From the NCBI RefSeq assembly GCF_000283155.1, contig NW_004454166.1, positions 3,560,885 to 3,624,884 of the forward strand: 64,000 nucleotides of DNA. Direction: 5' to 3'. This DNA is from Ceratotherium simum simum (taxonomy: Eukaryota; Chordata; Mammalia; Perissodactyla; Rhinocerotidae). Position numbers and translations under genes: made by a program. The stretch's first letter is position 1. Every line of letters begins with the position of its first letter. Positions 32,896 through 45,043 of the stretch are shown here, one piece after another. Under the pieces are notes generated by a model. That model saw only the letters and a list, made by a program, of their open reading frames with translations, ran no database searches and was not told the origin of the DNA.

Positions 32896-34086
32896 CCATC
32901 TCACTGAATGGCAGCACCACTTATTCAGTCAATTCAGCCAGAGACTGGAGCCTCCTTTTGGACTCTCATCCAAGGAGTACCGACAGGCTCTCAGTCCTGC
33001 AGGGGACTGGCTGTTGCCTCAGTTTGAGCCCACGTCCTTCCTGCCTGAGCCGTGGAATAACCTGTAAAGAGGCCTGCTCATCAGACTCGCCGTCTCAGTT
33101 TCTTCTTCCGCCCACTTGGCAGCATGCTCTTTCTAAAAGCAAATCGGCCCATGGCACAGTGGTCGATCACTCTCCAAGCGACCCGGCCCCCAACTGCTGC
33201 CCGTGGTCTGGGCAGAGTGGGCGTGAAATCGCGAGGTTGGCAGACTTGTTTTGGGGCCTCCTTCCCCCTCCAGGGTGCCGTCTTCCACCCCTGCTTCGTC
33301 AGCTGAGCGTGGCCCACAGAACCAGAGGACCTTGCAGGTCTGGGACAGCAGCCAGGAGGTCAGGCTCCCTCGGCCAGCACCCCAGGGCCAGAGACCCTGG
33401 GGTGGAAGGAGCCTGTGGAGCACTCCACTCCCGTCCCTCCCCTGGACCCCACCGCCCGGCTGTAACCGGATCTCTGGAGCCAGCCAGGCTCAGAGGGCGA
33501 GAGCGAGGCAGCGGGATGTGCTGGAAGGAGGACCGAGTGGGGGCTCCGGAAGCCTGAGGTTCAGGCTGAGCTGAGCTTCCAACTTGCTGTCTCTGACTTG
33601 GTCAGGCCAGCCTCAGGGGCACCTGTTCACTAGACCCCACACTCAGCAGGCCCCACACCTCGTTTAATGCTCCGCTGTTACCATCTTGAAACCCTTCATT
33701 TCAAGAACAAGGGGCCTTTCGATTTTCGTTTGGCGCTGAGCCCCACACAGTCCGTGGCCGGTCTTGGTCTCAGTCTCCCCACCTGTGTAAGAAGTGCTGG
33801 ACTGAGGGCCAGAGGGGCTCGGAGGTCCCTCCCTGCTGACGGCAGAGGCAGGTGGTCCTCCGGAGGGGCTGCTCTGGGGCCTGCACATGGTTATCTCCCC
33901 TGAGAAGGTCACTACAAGCTGCCAGATGTTGCCCCACCCCCACCCCCGTCTCTGTCTCCAGCTGAAGCAGCTCCTGTCCTCTGCAGGTGGGAAAGGAGCT
34001 AGGCCTGCGACCTGCACCCAGGACTCGGGCGCACCAGACTTCCCCTCTTCACTCACCCACCCAGCTTTACTGCCCGTCCGTCCCCT
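32896..34086. other. GC-rich intergenic sequence
   Basis: The longest open frame of the window (268 codons, 32751-33557 +) crosses the end of the preceding repeat and this stretch. Its composition is Pro/Arg/Ser-rich without a domain, so it is treated as chance. No promoter-like structure was seen. Confidence 0.45.
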
Positions 34087-34246
34087 CGCTACTCAAAGTG
34101 TGGGGAGTGGACCCGCAGCCCGGGCGTCTCCTGGGAGCTCGTTAGAAAAGCAGACTCTCGGGCCCCAGCCCAGACCTCCTGAGCCATCTGCATTTTAACT
34201 AGCTCTCCGTGTGATTCTCAGGCACGTGAAAGTCTGAGAGGCTCTG
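34087..34246 (+). mobile_element. MER5A-like hAT remnant
   Basis: ACTCAAAGTGTGGGGAGTGG, then CTCGTTAGAAAAGCAGACTC, then CATCTGCATTTTAACTAGC and GTGATTCTCAGGCACGTGAA follow the MER5A order. Confidence 0.75.
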
Positions 34247-34355
34247 AGGAAGGCTCGCGAAGGCTCCCCCAGGTCACTCCCTGGGCCTCCGGCCCCGGGC
34301 AGAGCAACAAGCAGCTGGAGACAGAGGCACGGAGCTGGAGGGGTCAGGTGGATGG

Positions 34356-35006
34356 TGTCGGGAGAGAGGGAGAATCTCCCTCTGCCCTTTCCCTTAAGGT
34401 TCTTATGGCTGGCCAAATAATCAACAAGACAGGCTAGCAGGAGAAAATAGTACCAAGTTTAATAACATGTATACATGGGAGAAAGCAGGGACACTGCGTT
34501 TCTCAACACAATAGCAGAAATTCTCGTCTTAAATACCATGTTCAGCCAACGACAGAGGAGGATGTTGGGGGTGGGGGGAGTCAGTTACAGGAGATTACCA
34601 CTAAAGCACAGTAAACAAGAGTAAGGTTATTATGCAGATTTAAGGCCTCACCTTCCACATTGATAAGCCTCTAGAAATGAGGTCATCCCCCCTCTTCCCA
34701 AAACAGAGAGGGAGATACCTTTACAAATGGAGATTTCCCTTATAAATGTAAATGTCTGTCTGGCAACTCCTTGCAGAGCCATCCAGAGAATGTGGTCAGA
34801 GACAGAACTTCTGATAAGATGGGCTTGTTGATGCCTTTACATCTATTTTACATTACATTACAGCCATCAGATAGAAGATCTGTTCCAGGAAGGAGTTATT
34901 ATGTCAAATTCTTTAGGGAGTTTGTGGGGGAGGTCAAATGTCCCTCAGAGAAAACAATCAAGGTAAAGAGATATATTTCAGGGTGGCCAAATCTTGATCT
35001 CCCACA
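34356..35006 (-). repeat. Solo LTR (ERV1-type candidate), antisense
   Basis: The minus strand starts TGTGGGAGATCAAGATTTGG and ends in ...CGACA, the TG...CA pattern. Flanking tetranucleotides ATGG (34352-34355) and ATAG (35007-35010) could be a decayed 4-bp duplication. It is clearly related to the LTR at 48876-49380: both share TAACATGTATACATGGGAGA, the CTT...ATGTTCAGC/CACCTTCAGCTAAAGAC type stretch and the same outer start. It abuts a MaLR LTR on its right. Confidence 0.7.
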
Positions 35007-35381
35007 ATAGTTTACTACGGCTGCCATACAAAGTGCCACAAACTGAGAGCCTTAAACACAGACATTTTTTTCTCTCAATTCTGGAGGCTCCAAGCCTGAG
35101 ATCAGGGTGTCGGCAGGTTGGTTTCTTCTGAGGCCTCTCTCCTTGGCCTGCTGAAGGCCGCCTTCTCTCTCTGTGTTCATGTGGTCTTCCCTCTCTGCTT
35201 CTTTGTGTCCTCATCTCTTCTTACAAGGACGCCAGTCACTGGATTAGGACCCACCCCAAGGAATGCACTTAACCTTAATTACCTCCTAAACACCCTCTCT
35301 CCAAACACAGTCACATTCTGAGGTACTAGGGGTTAGGACTTCCACATATGAATTTGGGGGGACACAACTGAGCCCATAACA
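35007..35381 (-). repeat. MaLR LTR (MLT1/MST-like), antisense
   Basis: Minus strand: TGTTATGGGCTCAGTTGTGT followed by CCCCCCAAATTCATATGTGG, then GTCCTAATCCAGTGACTGGC, ending in CTCAGTTTGTGGCACTTTGT and GCAGCCGTAGTAAAC. This is the standard MaLR LTR layout, about 375 bp, with no internal sequence attached. Confidence 0.85.
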
Positions 35382-35450
35382 CGGCTGTACACAGGAGGGA
35401 CAGGGAACACAGGGACAGGGAACAGAGAGTGTGCACAGGAGGGACAGGGA
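35382..35450. repeat. Short GGGACAGGGA-type tandem repeat
   Basis: The unit ACAGGAGGGACAGGGA recurs in three partly decayed copies within 65 bp. Confidence 0.6.
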
Positions 35451-37125
35451 GCCATCAAGCACCCACTCTGTGCCAGGCTTGGAGCTGGTGCTCAGCATGT
35501 GTTTTCTCACTGAACCCCCAAACAGCCCCACACACTGTCCGGATCCTTCCACCTGTCAACTCTGGGCCAGGCAGGTTCAACATCGTCTCACCGGGTCCCC
35601 ACATCCTCTCATCCTCACACACACACGTGGAAACTGAGGCCCCGAGGGGAGAGGGGACGCGCTCAGGGTCACTCAGGGCCTGGGTCCTGGAGCCGGGACC
35701 AGGACCGGGCATCTGTTCTCCATTTGCACCCCTTCCTCTCCACCGGCCTGCACTGCTCCACGAGATCGGCCGCTTTACAAGTCACTTTACACTGAGTCAT
35801 ATAGAAGGGAGGGCCTCTCATTGTGGAAGACAAGCAACAGTAGTAAGAAACTTGCTTGCTGGTAGGGTGTCCCAGAGAAAGGCCGGCACCCATCCCAGGT
35901 GTGACAAATGTGGGGTCCCTGGACCCTTTGCAGTCGAGGTGCTGGGATGCTCCAGCCTCAGGAAAGGGAGGAGAGTCTGCTCCGAGGTCTGTGAGGTTGG
36001 ATTGCATGGCACACGCTGGGGGCAATCACAGTGCTGTCCACAGTGCCTGTTCCCTTCTGCTTCTGACTTCGCCTTCTTTGTCCCTCATCACTAGGGACGT
36101 TTGTGCACCTGCACTGGGCCATGGGCTCTAGAGTGGGCAGGCGCCCCGGAGGTGCCCAGTGGACCAGCCGCTGAATCTTGCTTGAGTCACAGACTCCTTT
36201 GAGATTCTCAGGGAAGCCATGGCCCCCATCCCTAGGAATGTGCACAGGTGCACGCACGTGGCTGCCCTGCATGCACACTCCTGATGGCACACGCCCGCAG
36301 GGGCCTCCAGCTAAAGTCTTCTGCCTGAGAAGCGCCCTTTCTGCAGCATCTCCGGCCCTGGTGAGAACCCTCCGGGGCGAGGCCTCACCACCCCGCGCCA
36401 GTGTCATTGGTCCACTCTTGTTACCTCCTTTTCTTTGAGCTGGCTCTGCCCCCAGTGACTTCTTCCCACTGGTCCTTGTCCTGCTCCTCAGAGCCACCTG
36501 CACGAGGTCACTTAGTCCCGACTGTGAGAGAGATGAGAAGATAAGGAATTACATCCCCCAGATTGTGCCCTTCTCCTCAGTGTTTAGCTGTGGTTCTTTC
36601 CTCACAGGACAGAGTGTCCAGCCTCTTCCCAACCCGTCTTGGCCCCAGACATCCTTCCGTTTCTCAGTGTTCCAATTAAGGGCTGGCCCCCCAGAACAGA
36701 GTATTCCAGGTGCAGCCTGACTAGCCCGGGGAAAGCTGACCACTCACCCATTTGTCCTGGACATTAGCCCCAGTTAATGTAGCTCTAGGGACAGACATAT
36801 AACCGCAGATACACTGAGCTAGGGTGCAACTCAGACCTCCAGATCTTCTCCCTATAAACAGCTGCCTGGTCATAGCTTCCTCATCCTCTTTCTAGTATTT
36901 GGGAGGTTTTAAGCTGAAATGCCTGGTTTCTGTCCTGTTCCTTCTCTGCCCATAGAGCCCTTACCCAAAGGCGTTTCCGCCCCTGAGCCTGAGTTTCCTC
37001 ACAGGTTTGTTGGGATGGTCAAGTATATCAGGAAAATGCTGGGGCTTTGAAATATGTCGAAAAAAGTTTCTGTTAGTTGTTACTTTGGAAAAGATTTCTG
37101 GTTGTTTCCAAAATCCATTTCCCCT
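35451..37125. other. Intergenic sequence with old MIR and L3-like remnants
   Basis: An antisense MIR occupies about 35460-35700 (ACACGTGGAAACTGAGGCCC). L3/CR1-like phrases (AGTATTCCAGGTGCAGCCTG, then GGACATTAGCCCCAGTTAAT) lie at about 36590-36790. Overlapping open frames of up to 221 codons have no recognisable domain. Confidence 0.5.
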
Positions 37126-37129
37126 CTCT

Positions 37130-37505
37130 TACACAGAAAAAGAACTTTCACCTTGGCACACAGATGCAAGACCATAAATCCAAGCCTGCCTGGCACTAGA
37201 TGTGGCCCTGGGAGGTGAGGGGAGAGAGGCACTCAAAATCCGGTCATGCCCTTAAAGGGAGGAGTGTGCCTTCCCTTGCCCTTTGCCCCTCTGCGGCTGC
37301 AAACGTGGGGTGCGCCATCTTGGACCCCCTGGATGAGTACAACACCCATGGGATGGCAGAACAACAAGATCGACGGGGTCTGGGCCCTCGTGACTTCAAA
37401 AAGCAGCCTCCTCATATGTGGTGTGACTTATGTGGGTGAGAAATGAACTCCTACCTCCTTTAAGCCACTATTATTTGTGGTGCTCAGCTCAGCCTTATTT
37501 CAGCC
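37130..37505 (+). repeat. MLT1-like LTR remnant
   Basis: GGATGGCAGAACAACAAGAT, then GGTGAGAAATGAACTCCTAC and TTTAAGCCACTATTATTTGT follow the end of an old MaLR/ERVL LTR in sense orientation. Strongly diverged. Confidence 0.5.
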
Positions 37506-39555
37506 TAATGGATGAATTTTCCTGAAGCATGTTAATTCTAAGAGGCAGGTATTGACTCAAATCAATAGGGAAGAGTAAGGAACTTGCAAATATTTGAAGA
37601 AACTGATATTTTTCCCTTTCTTCCCACGTCTTTCCTTCCCTTCTTCCATTTCTCCCTTCCCATCCAACCCTCCAACATTTAATGGGTTATTCTTCTGTGC
37701 CAGGCCCTCTGCTTGGCAGTGTGGATGTGAGATGGTCAGGTACAGTGTCTGCTGAAGGCTAGCAGGGCAGACAGATATAACTAATTGCCCTCCAAGTCCA
37801 AGTAAGAAGATCACTCTGAGATGTTTACAGGATGATGGGTGAACCCAGGGGAGCAGCCGCCACTTTGGCTTGGGAAGGTGGAAGGGAGGGATTCTGAGCT
37901 GATTCATGAGGGTTGAGTAGAGGTCTCCAGGAAGAGAAGGTAAGGAAGGGCATTGCAAGCAGAGGAACAGCCATGCAAAGGCTCAGAATTATGCAAGAGC
38001 ACCAAGTGTGGTGCGCCCTGGGCTCACTGGGCTGGGCACCCTAGGGTGGGGGCCGCGGGTGGGGGTGAGGGTGGGAGACGGGGCTGAACGAGGATTTGCT
38101 CTACTGCCAAGTGCCCTGCTGGAGGTTAATTTCCTTCTGAGGAGCCCTGAGCAAGGAAGGAAGAAACAACGGCTTTGCAAACAAACACCTCATGTATTTA
38201 TTTCCTCCATGTTCCCCATGTATCTCATCTTCCCCCTGAATGAGATGCCTCCTGGTTTCACTTAATTTCCACAGGAAACTGGAAAAAGCAACATTTGTCT
38301 AAATTCCCCCTAACTCACTCCAGATTTCCGGGATCAGAATGTGGACCTTGGAAGAGACGGTCTCTGTGTGGTCAGAGGTGACAGCCCCAGAATGGATGGA
38401 TGCGCACCAAGCCCCCTGTGACACCGGGGCCCCGGTGCCAGTTCCCTGCACGATAGAGACGCTGGGTAAGAATTTCCGTGGGAGCACACTCAGCGGCTGA
38501 GGCGGCCCCTGGAGAGGGGGGTGCAGGGCTGTTCCCATGGGTTCCAGCCCAATGCGCGTTCCTGAGTTTATGTTCCTCGGAGAGGGGGCGGCCAGCGAGT
38601 GCTCCAGCTCCCGCACCAGCTGCTCCAGCTCTCCTCGCGTGGCCTCGGGCCGCTCCCGGCCATGGGGACATTGTTTTGTTCACAGCTGTGTGGTAACGGC
38701 ATTTGTCTAGGGGACACTTTCTCTTCCGCCTCCCTGCAGCGTGGTGCAGGGGAAGGAGCAGAGATCGGCCTCTAGGGATGGGCGCCCAGCCCTTGGGAAA
38801 GCTGCCCTCTCTCTCTGGGTCTCAGTTTCCTCATCTGTAAAACAAAGCGGGAGGCCCAGGTGGCATCCAAGGCCGATGTGTGGACAAGGTGTGGACTTCG
38901 GAGACAGCAGACAAAATTTAGGTCCTACTGCACCGCTGCCTGGCCGCATGGTCCCGCCTGGGACGTCCCTCACCCCGCCAGCCTCGGTTTCCTCGTCTGT
39001 TCACTGAGGAAACCTCTGAGGGCTCTGTGGGTTTTGTGATGGCAGGAGCGCCCACCCGCAAGGAAGCTGAGGAAAAGGGTGTTATTCCTTCCTCTGTGCC
39101 AAAATATCTCTAATTCTCTGTCTGTTGAAGATAAGCAGGATCAGCACAGGAGAACTGGCCTCCACGAATGACCCTTCTGCCCCACCCCCGCCCCCAAGTC
39201 TCCACAGATCAACAGAATATTTTTTCTGAAGCATGCATTGGGTGACTCCTTGGGGCGTCCTCTGAGGCCTTGTGGGATCCAGCCCTGCCTGACCGCCCCC
39301 CCCTCCCCCATTGCTCTGCCCGCTCACTCTCTCTGGCCCCTTTCAGGCCCTTAAATAGAGCAGCTATGGCCTCCTTTGGACCTGGCCCCAGCAGCAGTGC
39401 CAAGGGGTGGCTGGGCATGGGGGTGGGAGTTGGCTCTTCCAGAGTCTTCATCGCTTTCCCAAAGCCACTCTAAAACCCTCAGTTTGGTTAAAAGAAGGGT
39501 GCTGTTGGTTCATGACAGCACCAAGTCCCCGAGTCCACCTATCAAGATGCTGCCC
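37506..39555. other. Intergenic sequence, GC-variable
   Basis: A sense MIR core (GTCTCAGTTTCCTCATCTGT) lies near 38818 and a second short one (CTCGGTTTCCTCGTCTGT) near 38983. The segment 37720-37990 resembles an ancient interspersed repeat that I cannot name. The patch 38470-38680 is GC-rich but short. Confidence 0.5.
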
Positions 39556-39559
39556 CCTC

Positions 39560-39930
39560 TAGGCCCCACAGGGGTCTGTTTCTGCTGCCTGGGGCTCTCC
39601 CACCCTCTCCACCGCTTCTGCTGGCTCCTTCCCCTCTTTCAGAACTTAGCATCAACATCACTCTCTCCAAGGGGGATTTGCAACAACCCGTGCGTGCCAC
39701 TTGTTCTCATCTCTCACAGCACCTGGTACTTTTCTTTAGAGAACTTGGGTCTGTAATTCTACACGTGTCTTGCACTTACCTGTTTCATGCCTGACTCTTC
39801 CACTGAATTATAAATGCCTAGAGGGCAGGGGTCGTGTCAGTCCTGCTATATTCCCATTGCCTAAGAGAGTAAGTAGTTGGCTCTCCACAAATAATTGATG
39901 AGTGAGTGAATGAATGAATCACCCAGCGAG
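39560..39930 (+). repeat. L2 LINE 3' end
   Basis: AATTATAAATGCCTAGAGGG, then CAGGGGTCGTGTCAGTCCTG and the TGAGTGAATGAATGAATC end follow the L2 3' consensus (GAGGGCAGGGAC...TGAATGAATGAATG). Confidence 0.75.
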
Positions 39931-41045
39931 CCTAGAATTTGGTGGTAAAATGATCCTAATGGGAAGGCGAATCACTGAGAATCATGACGTGGCACCTACA
40001 GCACTGGGGTCCAACATTGTGGTTGCAAATCGTGGTGTTGACACCCGGGGCTCTGGGAGGGCAAACGGTTTCCCCTCTTGCCCCCAGGGAGGAGAGTGTC
40101 TCAAGAAAGAGAAGATGGTCACCTCTGTTTCTGGAGGTCAAGGGAGGCAGCACAGCACTGAGACGTGTCGATTCGGCAGCGGGAGGCTGTGATGACCTTG
40201 ACAGAACAGTTCCCAAGGCTTGGGGAGTCGGAGCCTAGACGGCAGGAGAGTTGGTGGGAGTTGAGGAAGTGGAGACTGTGAGTAAAAATGACTATTTCTA
40301 GACATTAAAACAGGAATGGGAGGAGAGATGACGTTAGCTGTTTCTTACCACATAGGATCACATCAAAATTAATTTGGAAAAGTCTCTGAATAATAAAAAT
40401 GATTCATCTACTGGATGGCTAGCAAAATAGGATGCCTCAACTCCCTTTCTTACTCTCACAGAAAAGTAGGATGTCAGAGTTGAAGGGATCCCAAAGGCTA
40501 GAGCTTCCAGCGCAACCCTCTCATTTGGTATATGAGGTGACTGAGGCCCAGAGAGGGGCAGGGACTTGCTGAAGATCGCACAGCCGATGAGGGGCAGGGC
40601 CAGATTTTGAAGCCAGGCTTCTGTATGCCCAGCCTGGGGTTCTTTTTCATAGTGCAGGTCCTTCTTTCCTCTATCCTTTCCAAACAGTCTTTATTGGCTC
40701 CAGGAAATAGGGAGGATGGTTATTTTTAGTTTATTCAAAATGGGTAATTTTTTTTCCCCCATATATCAGATGCAAAGTATGTCTTACGTAAGAGCTAACT
40801 GGGAAGAGAAATGGCTCCATGGCGAGAACAAAGATTCCCTTGAATAGTAAAAGCTCCAGAGTGAACCCCAAATAGGCCCAAATGGCTGGGACCAGCTCTC
40901 CTCGCCTAGCTGACAGGAAAGGGCTGGGCAGAGCTGTGCATGTGCGTGTGTGTGTGTGTGTATGCACGTGTGTGCAGTAGCAGGCTCCCTCTGCGGGGTG
41001 ACAGCCTGAGCACCAGGACAAGCACTGCAAACCTCCCTAATACCT
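39931..41045. other. Intergenic sequence with antisense MIR and GT repeat
   Basis: An antisense MIR occupies about 40480-40640 (TATGAGGTGACTGAGGCCCA, then GCACAGCCGATGAGGGGCAG). An imperfect GT-repeat tract lies at 40939-40975. Confidence 0.65.
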
Positions 41046-41049
41046 CTTT

Positions 41050-41660
41050 ATTATTGTGATTATTATTTTAAAAATACTATATTTTTAGAGCCTTTTTAGG
41101 TTCACAGCAAAATCGAGTGGAAGGTACAGAGACTTCCCACATAGCCCCTGCCCCCACACATGCTCAGCCTCCCCAACCAGTGATAGTGGGCAACACGGTG
41201 GTACATTTGTTCCAGTAGGGGAACCTACTTGGACAGATCATCACCCAAAGTCCATAGTTGACGTTAGGCTTCACTCTCAGCGTTGTATGTTCTATGGGTT
41301 TTGATAAATTTGTAATGAGATGACCCTGAAACTCAATACATTATTATTATTATTATTATTATGGTAAAATACACATGAAATTGACCGCCTAACCAGTTCT
41401 AAGTGCACAGTTCCATGGCATTAAGCGTATTCACATTGTTGTGCAACCACCACCACCATCCATCTCCAGAACTCTTGTCATCTCGCAAAACTCAAACTCT
41501 GTACCCACTAATCATGAACTCTCCACTATCCCCACGCCCCGTCCCCAGCAGCCACCATTCTACTTTCTGTCTATGAATTTGACTACTCTGGCTATGTCAC
41601 AGAAGTGGAATCATACAGTATTTGTCCATTTGTGACCGGATTGTTCCACTTTCAACACCT
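41050..41660 (-). mobile_element. Old LINE-1 3' UTR fragments, antisense, with a TTA microsatellite
   Basis: Two antisense L1 3'-end blocks (TAGGTTCACAGCAAAATCGA, then CACCCAAAGTCCATAGTTGA; and CAGTTCTAAGTGCACAGTTC, then GGAATCATACAGTATTTGTC) are separated by about eight TTA units at 41340-41362. Confidence 0.75.
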
Positions 41661-42065
41661 CTTTGAGTGTGCTTCCTGTGCCCCAATGTCACTGCCGGGA
41701 ACGTCCGCCTTTGTCAGAGGGTTGGATTCTCTGCTGAGGAGAGGCAAGCACCCCTGGGGAGAAAACACTTCGGGCTTTATTGGTGTTTTCTCTTTAACGG
41801 CGGTTTCTTGAGAGCAGGTTTTGATGGGAGTGGAGGTGACCCTGGTTGAGTAAGATTGAGAAGAGGGAGGGACATTAATGACAGAGAAAAAATTTTCTCC
41901 TGCCTGCAAAAATGTTATTGGGAAGATTTTAAGTGAATCTGTGTAATTAGTTTTATAACATAGCCACCTCCTAAATTCACGTCGCTGGGTCTGTTGATCT
42001 CATGTCTTGCTCTGACTGGATTCCTAGGGGCATTATGGCTGACGTGCCCTCTGACGGCTGCTAGT
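41661..42065. other. Intergenic sequence without recognised features
   Basis: No named repeat or exon-like segment is visible. Confidence 0.5.
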
Positions 42066-42069
42066 GATA

Positions 42070-42310
42070 ATCATAATGACGCTCTTACGTTTGGGTTGCG
42101 TTCTACAATTTAGGATGCATTTTTATTCCTATTATTTTGTTTGATCAAAATGACAACAGTATGAAGTAGAATAGAACTTATCATATCCATTTTTCAGGTG
42201 GGGAAACTGGGGTGAACGGACCTGCTCAGTGTTATAGAATCACTTGTCAGTAGAGCTAGATCGAGAACCCAAGTTGTTAGTCCAGGGCTCTTCCCACGGC
42301 GCCACATTTT
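42070..42310 (-). repeat. MIR SINE remnant, antisense
   Basis: TATCCATTTTTCAGGTGGGG, then TAGAGCTAGATCGAGAACCC, in MIR reverse-complement order. Confidence 0.7.
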
Positions 42311-42354
42311 GCTGGCATTTTTAACTTAAAATATTAAAGGTAACATTTATTTGC

Positions 42355-43240
42355 AAATGCACAGTCCTCTCCCCCAGAACTCCCACTTGATCTCAGACCC
42401 AGTACTTCTCCAAGAATGATGAGTCACCATCTTATTTGATGCTCAAATAAGAAACCTAGCAGTGGTCCTTGACATTTCCCTCTCTCTTGACCCATATCCA
42501 ATCTTCAATTAAGTCCTGTGGTTTTTAATTCCTAAATAGGATTTCAGTACACCCACTTCTCTGCAGTTCTAGAGAACTTCCCACACCCTTCCTGCCACCC
42601 TGGCCTTTCAGCTTCTCTGACATGTGTAGGACGCACCATCGGTGCCCCACCCGGATCCCCTCCGCCAGGCTCCTGCACCCATCTCCCGCTGCAGCAGTGC
42701 TGACCACTGATGCTGACAGCTGCCTCTTCTGGGGAGCCACCTACCAGGGAGGCCATGTTCCCCCATCCTCCAGCACCATCTCGTAACCAATGTCTGACTT
42801 AGTCGGTAGGTTCACAAGGGGCTGCTCACTCTTGCCTCAAAGAAAGAAACTCTGCTGTGCAATTCCTGCTCCGGAGCCAGCTGTGAATCAGGACTGAGTT
42901 AGACTTTACAGGGGAGAGCATGTCCCTGCTCCTGTTCCGCTTCCCTCGTGCCCTGTAGGTTTCCCCCGAAAGAGCCTCATACATGTTAGCTCGCCCTGCA
43001 TATGTCCCTGTCGGCTTCTGCTCTTCAGGACCTTTCCCTAAGACACTTGCTGTGCCCTCAGCCACCAGAGGGGTCCTCACATGTTGTCCCTCACTCCTTT
43101 GCCTTGTTATCTCGAAAGTAGATCTGTCTCCCCCTTGGGGCTGCCACTTCCATGAGGGACCATGTCTGTTTCTGTCCACCGCTCCATCCCCCACGCCTGG
43201 TGGTAGGTGCTCGACATTCGCCAGATGAAAAGATAGAAAG
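42355..43240 (+). repeat. L2 LINE fragments
   Basis: AGCAGTGGTCCTTGACATTT, then CCCATATCCAATCTTCAATT is the diverged L2 ORF2 end ('...GVILDS... PISNQ'-type region). The distal part (42940-43240, ending CACGCCTGGTGGTAGGTGCT) follows L2 3' end order, probably as a second fragment. Confidence 0.65.
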
Positions 43241-43389
43241 CACCATAAATATCCAGAATGCAAATGAAAAGTATTTATAAAATATGGTAGGCAGCAAGTT
43301 AACACCTAGAACATAAAAACTTTTACAAATAAGAAGAGACAAACGTCTTAATACAAAAAAGAACAAGAGCAGACAATTCACACACACAA

Positions 43390-44160
43390 GTGGAGGTGAT
43401 TGCTGCACCTATGGGAAAGTATGTTAATAAAAAAATAGCAAATGAAAACGATAGTTGAAAGCACATTTTTTGACTATTGGGTAACCCAAGGTTTATTTTT
43501 AAAAGATAATCATGCTGGTGGGGGATGAGGAGCCAGGCATTCTCACACATGGCTGGTGGGCAGGTAAGTGTACCATCATTAGAAGATAGCTCCCAGGGCA
43601 GAAAGTTTGTCTCCTACTCACTGCGGCATCTCCAGTGCCCAGAACCACACCTGGCATTTGAGCGCCCAATTAATTTGTTGAACAAAAGGAAGGCAATTTG
43701 GCAATATCTATCAAGAACCTTATATTTTTCACACCCTTTGGTTTAGTAATTCTACTTAAGAAACTCTTAGAGAGTAGGACAAAGATATATGTATAAGGAA
43801 GTTTCCACATTCATTTATAAAATTGGAAGATTGGGGACAACCCAAGTGTGCACAGGCTGGTGACTAGTTAAATTAACTATGGCACATCCACACTGAGCAA
43901 TATGATATAACTGATAAAAATGACATATATGAGGACTATGGCACATATAGGATGAAGCTACTGATAAATGCTAAATGAAAAAAGAATATTAAGATTTTAT
44001 ATACAGAGTGACCTCAATTTTTGTAAAAAAAAAAAACACCAAATTTGTTAATGGTGAGTTGTGGTGATTTTTATCTCTTTGTTTTTCTCTTTATTTTTCA
44101 GAATTTCAATAATGAATATGTGTTGTTTTTATATTCAGAAAAAAAAAGCTTTGAAAAAGA
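43390..44160 (+). mobile_element. Old LINE-1 3' end interrupted by an L2/MIR-type fragment
   Basis: Sense L1M-like phrases (TTGGCAATATCTATCAAGAA, then GTTTAGTAATTCTACTTAAG, then GCACATCCACACTGAGCAAT) run to an A-rich end. The block 43583-43690 (CTCCCAGGGCAGAAAGTTTG, then CAGTGCCCAGAACCACACCT) is a different old repeat within or beside it. Confidence 0.65.
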
Positions 44161-44213
44161 CAGTATTTTTAATAACAAAATTGTGAGCAGCCAGGAAAAG
44201 TAGGAATAAGCTG

Positions 44214-44268
44214 TAATGGTATTTTTCCCATTAATACTTCATAACAGATCATTTTATGGTGGGTTAAG
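44214..44268. repeat. Left arm of a perfect 55-bp inverted repeat
   Basis: These 55 bases are the exact reverse complement of 45044-45098, with no mismatch or gap. The arm starts TAATGGTATTTTTCCCATTA and ends ATGGTGGGTTAAG. Outside the arm similarity ends quickly, apart from a possible TTATTC six-mer at matching distance on the outer sides. It corresponds to no repeat I recognise. Confidence 0.95.
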
Positions 44269-45043
44269 GAACACAGTCTCCTAACTGAATTGGCCTGGTT
44301 TTATTTAGACAACAATGAGAAGTAAATTTAGTGCTGTTGTAGACACTGCGTTGTTTTCACGTTCTTAGTGTATGTTTTTCCATGACCTGGAGAATCTCAA
44401 AATATTGGCTCCACTTTTTAAAAAATTTCACAACTCCTTTGACTGGAATTGATTTCTCCTGTGGCTCCTGGGGTCTGTAAAAGGCATCAGGATGCGACAT
44501 GGCATTGACCTTTATTCTTTGCCTTGCCCAGAGAATTTCCCTATGGTTGGCTCAAGGTTTCCAAGAGGAAGGCAATTAAATGACCTAGCACATTGTCTAG
44601 ATTCTCGGCCCTGGGCTTATCTTGATTAGGAGGAAGTGGATATCTAGTTGTTCCAAATTTAGAGCATAGAACAGAGCCAGATGTTTGAGACCATCACATG
44701 GAGAAAGCCTTAACCCATTAGAGCTTTTGCCCCACTCACCACTTCTCAGATATCTGGTTGTACCCACGTTGACACAGAGCAAAGGAGTTTTGGGTTCCAT
44801 TTTCCTCTTCCCAGGAAATCTGTCCTGGCTTCTAAGTCCACGGCAAGGCTCATTCCCTGGTAAGTGTTGAAAGGACCCAGGGCACATTCATTGGCTTCCG
44901 TTAAACCTTCCATGGTCTCTAAGATCCTGACTCCAAGATCCCGAGTCTGGTGGTCAAGGCTCTTTACCACCTGACCCCTGCCTCCCTCTCCACCCGTTTG
45001 TCCCCACTACAATGAGAGAGCAGCATTTAAGAGAGAAAACTCT
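44269..45043. other. Spacer of the 55-bp inverted repeat
   Basis: This 775-bp stretch is mostly unassigned. It has an L2-like segment near its right end (about 44915-45005: CCAAGATCCCGAGTCTGG, then TTACCACCTGACCCCTGCCT). No transposase-like open frame is present. Confidence 0.6.

Noticed and set aside
32751..33557. 268-codon open frame on the + strand
   Set aside because: It crosses an LTR-like repeat into GC-rich sequence and is Pro/Ser/Arg-rich, with no domain or splice context. GC-rich DNA gives such frames by chance.
35429..36094. 221-codon open frame on the + strand
   Set aside because: Overlaps an antisense MIR and several competing frames on both strands; no domain.
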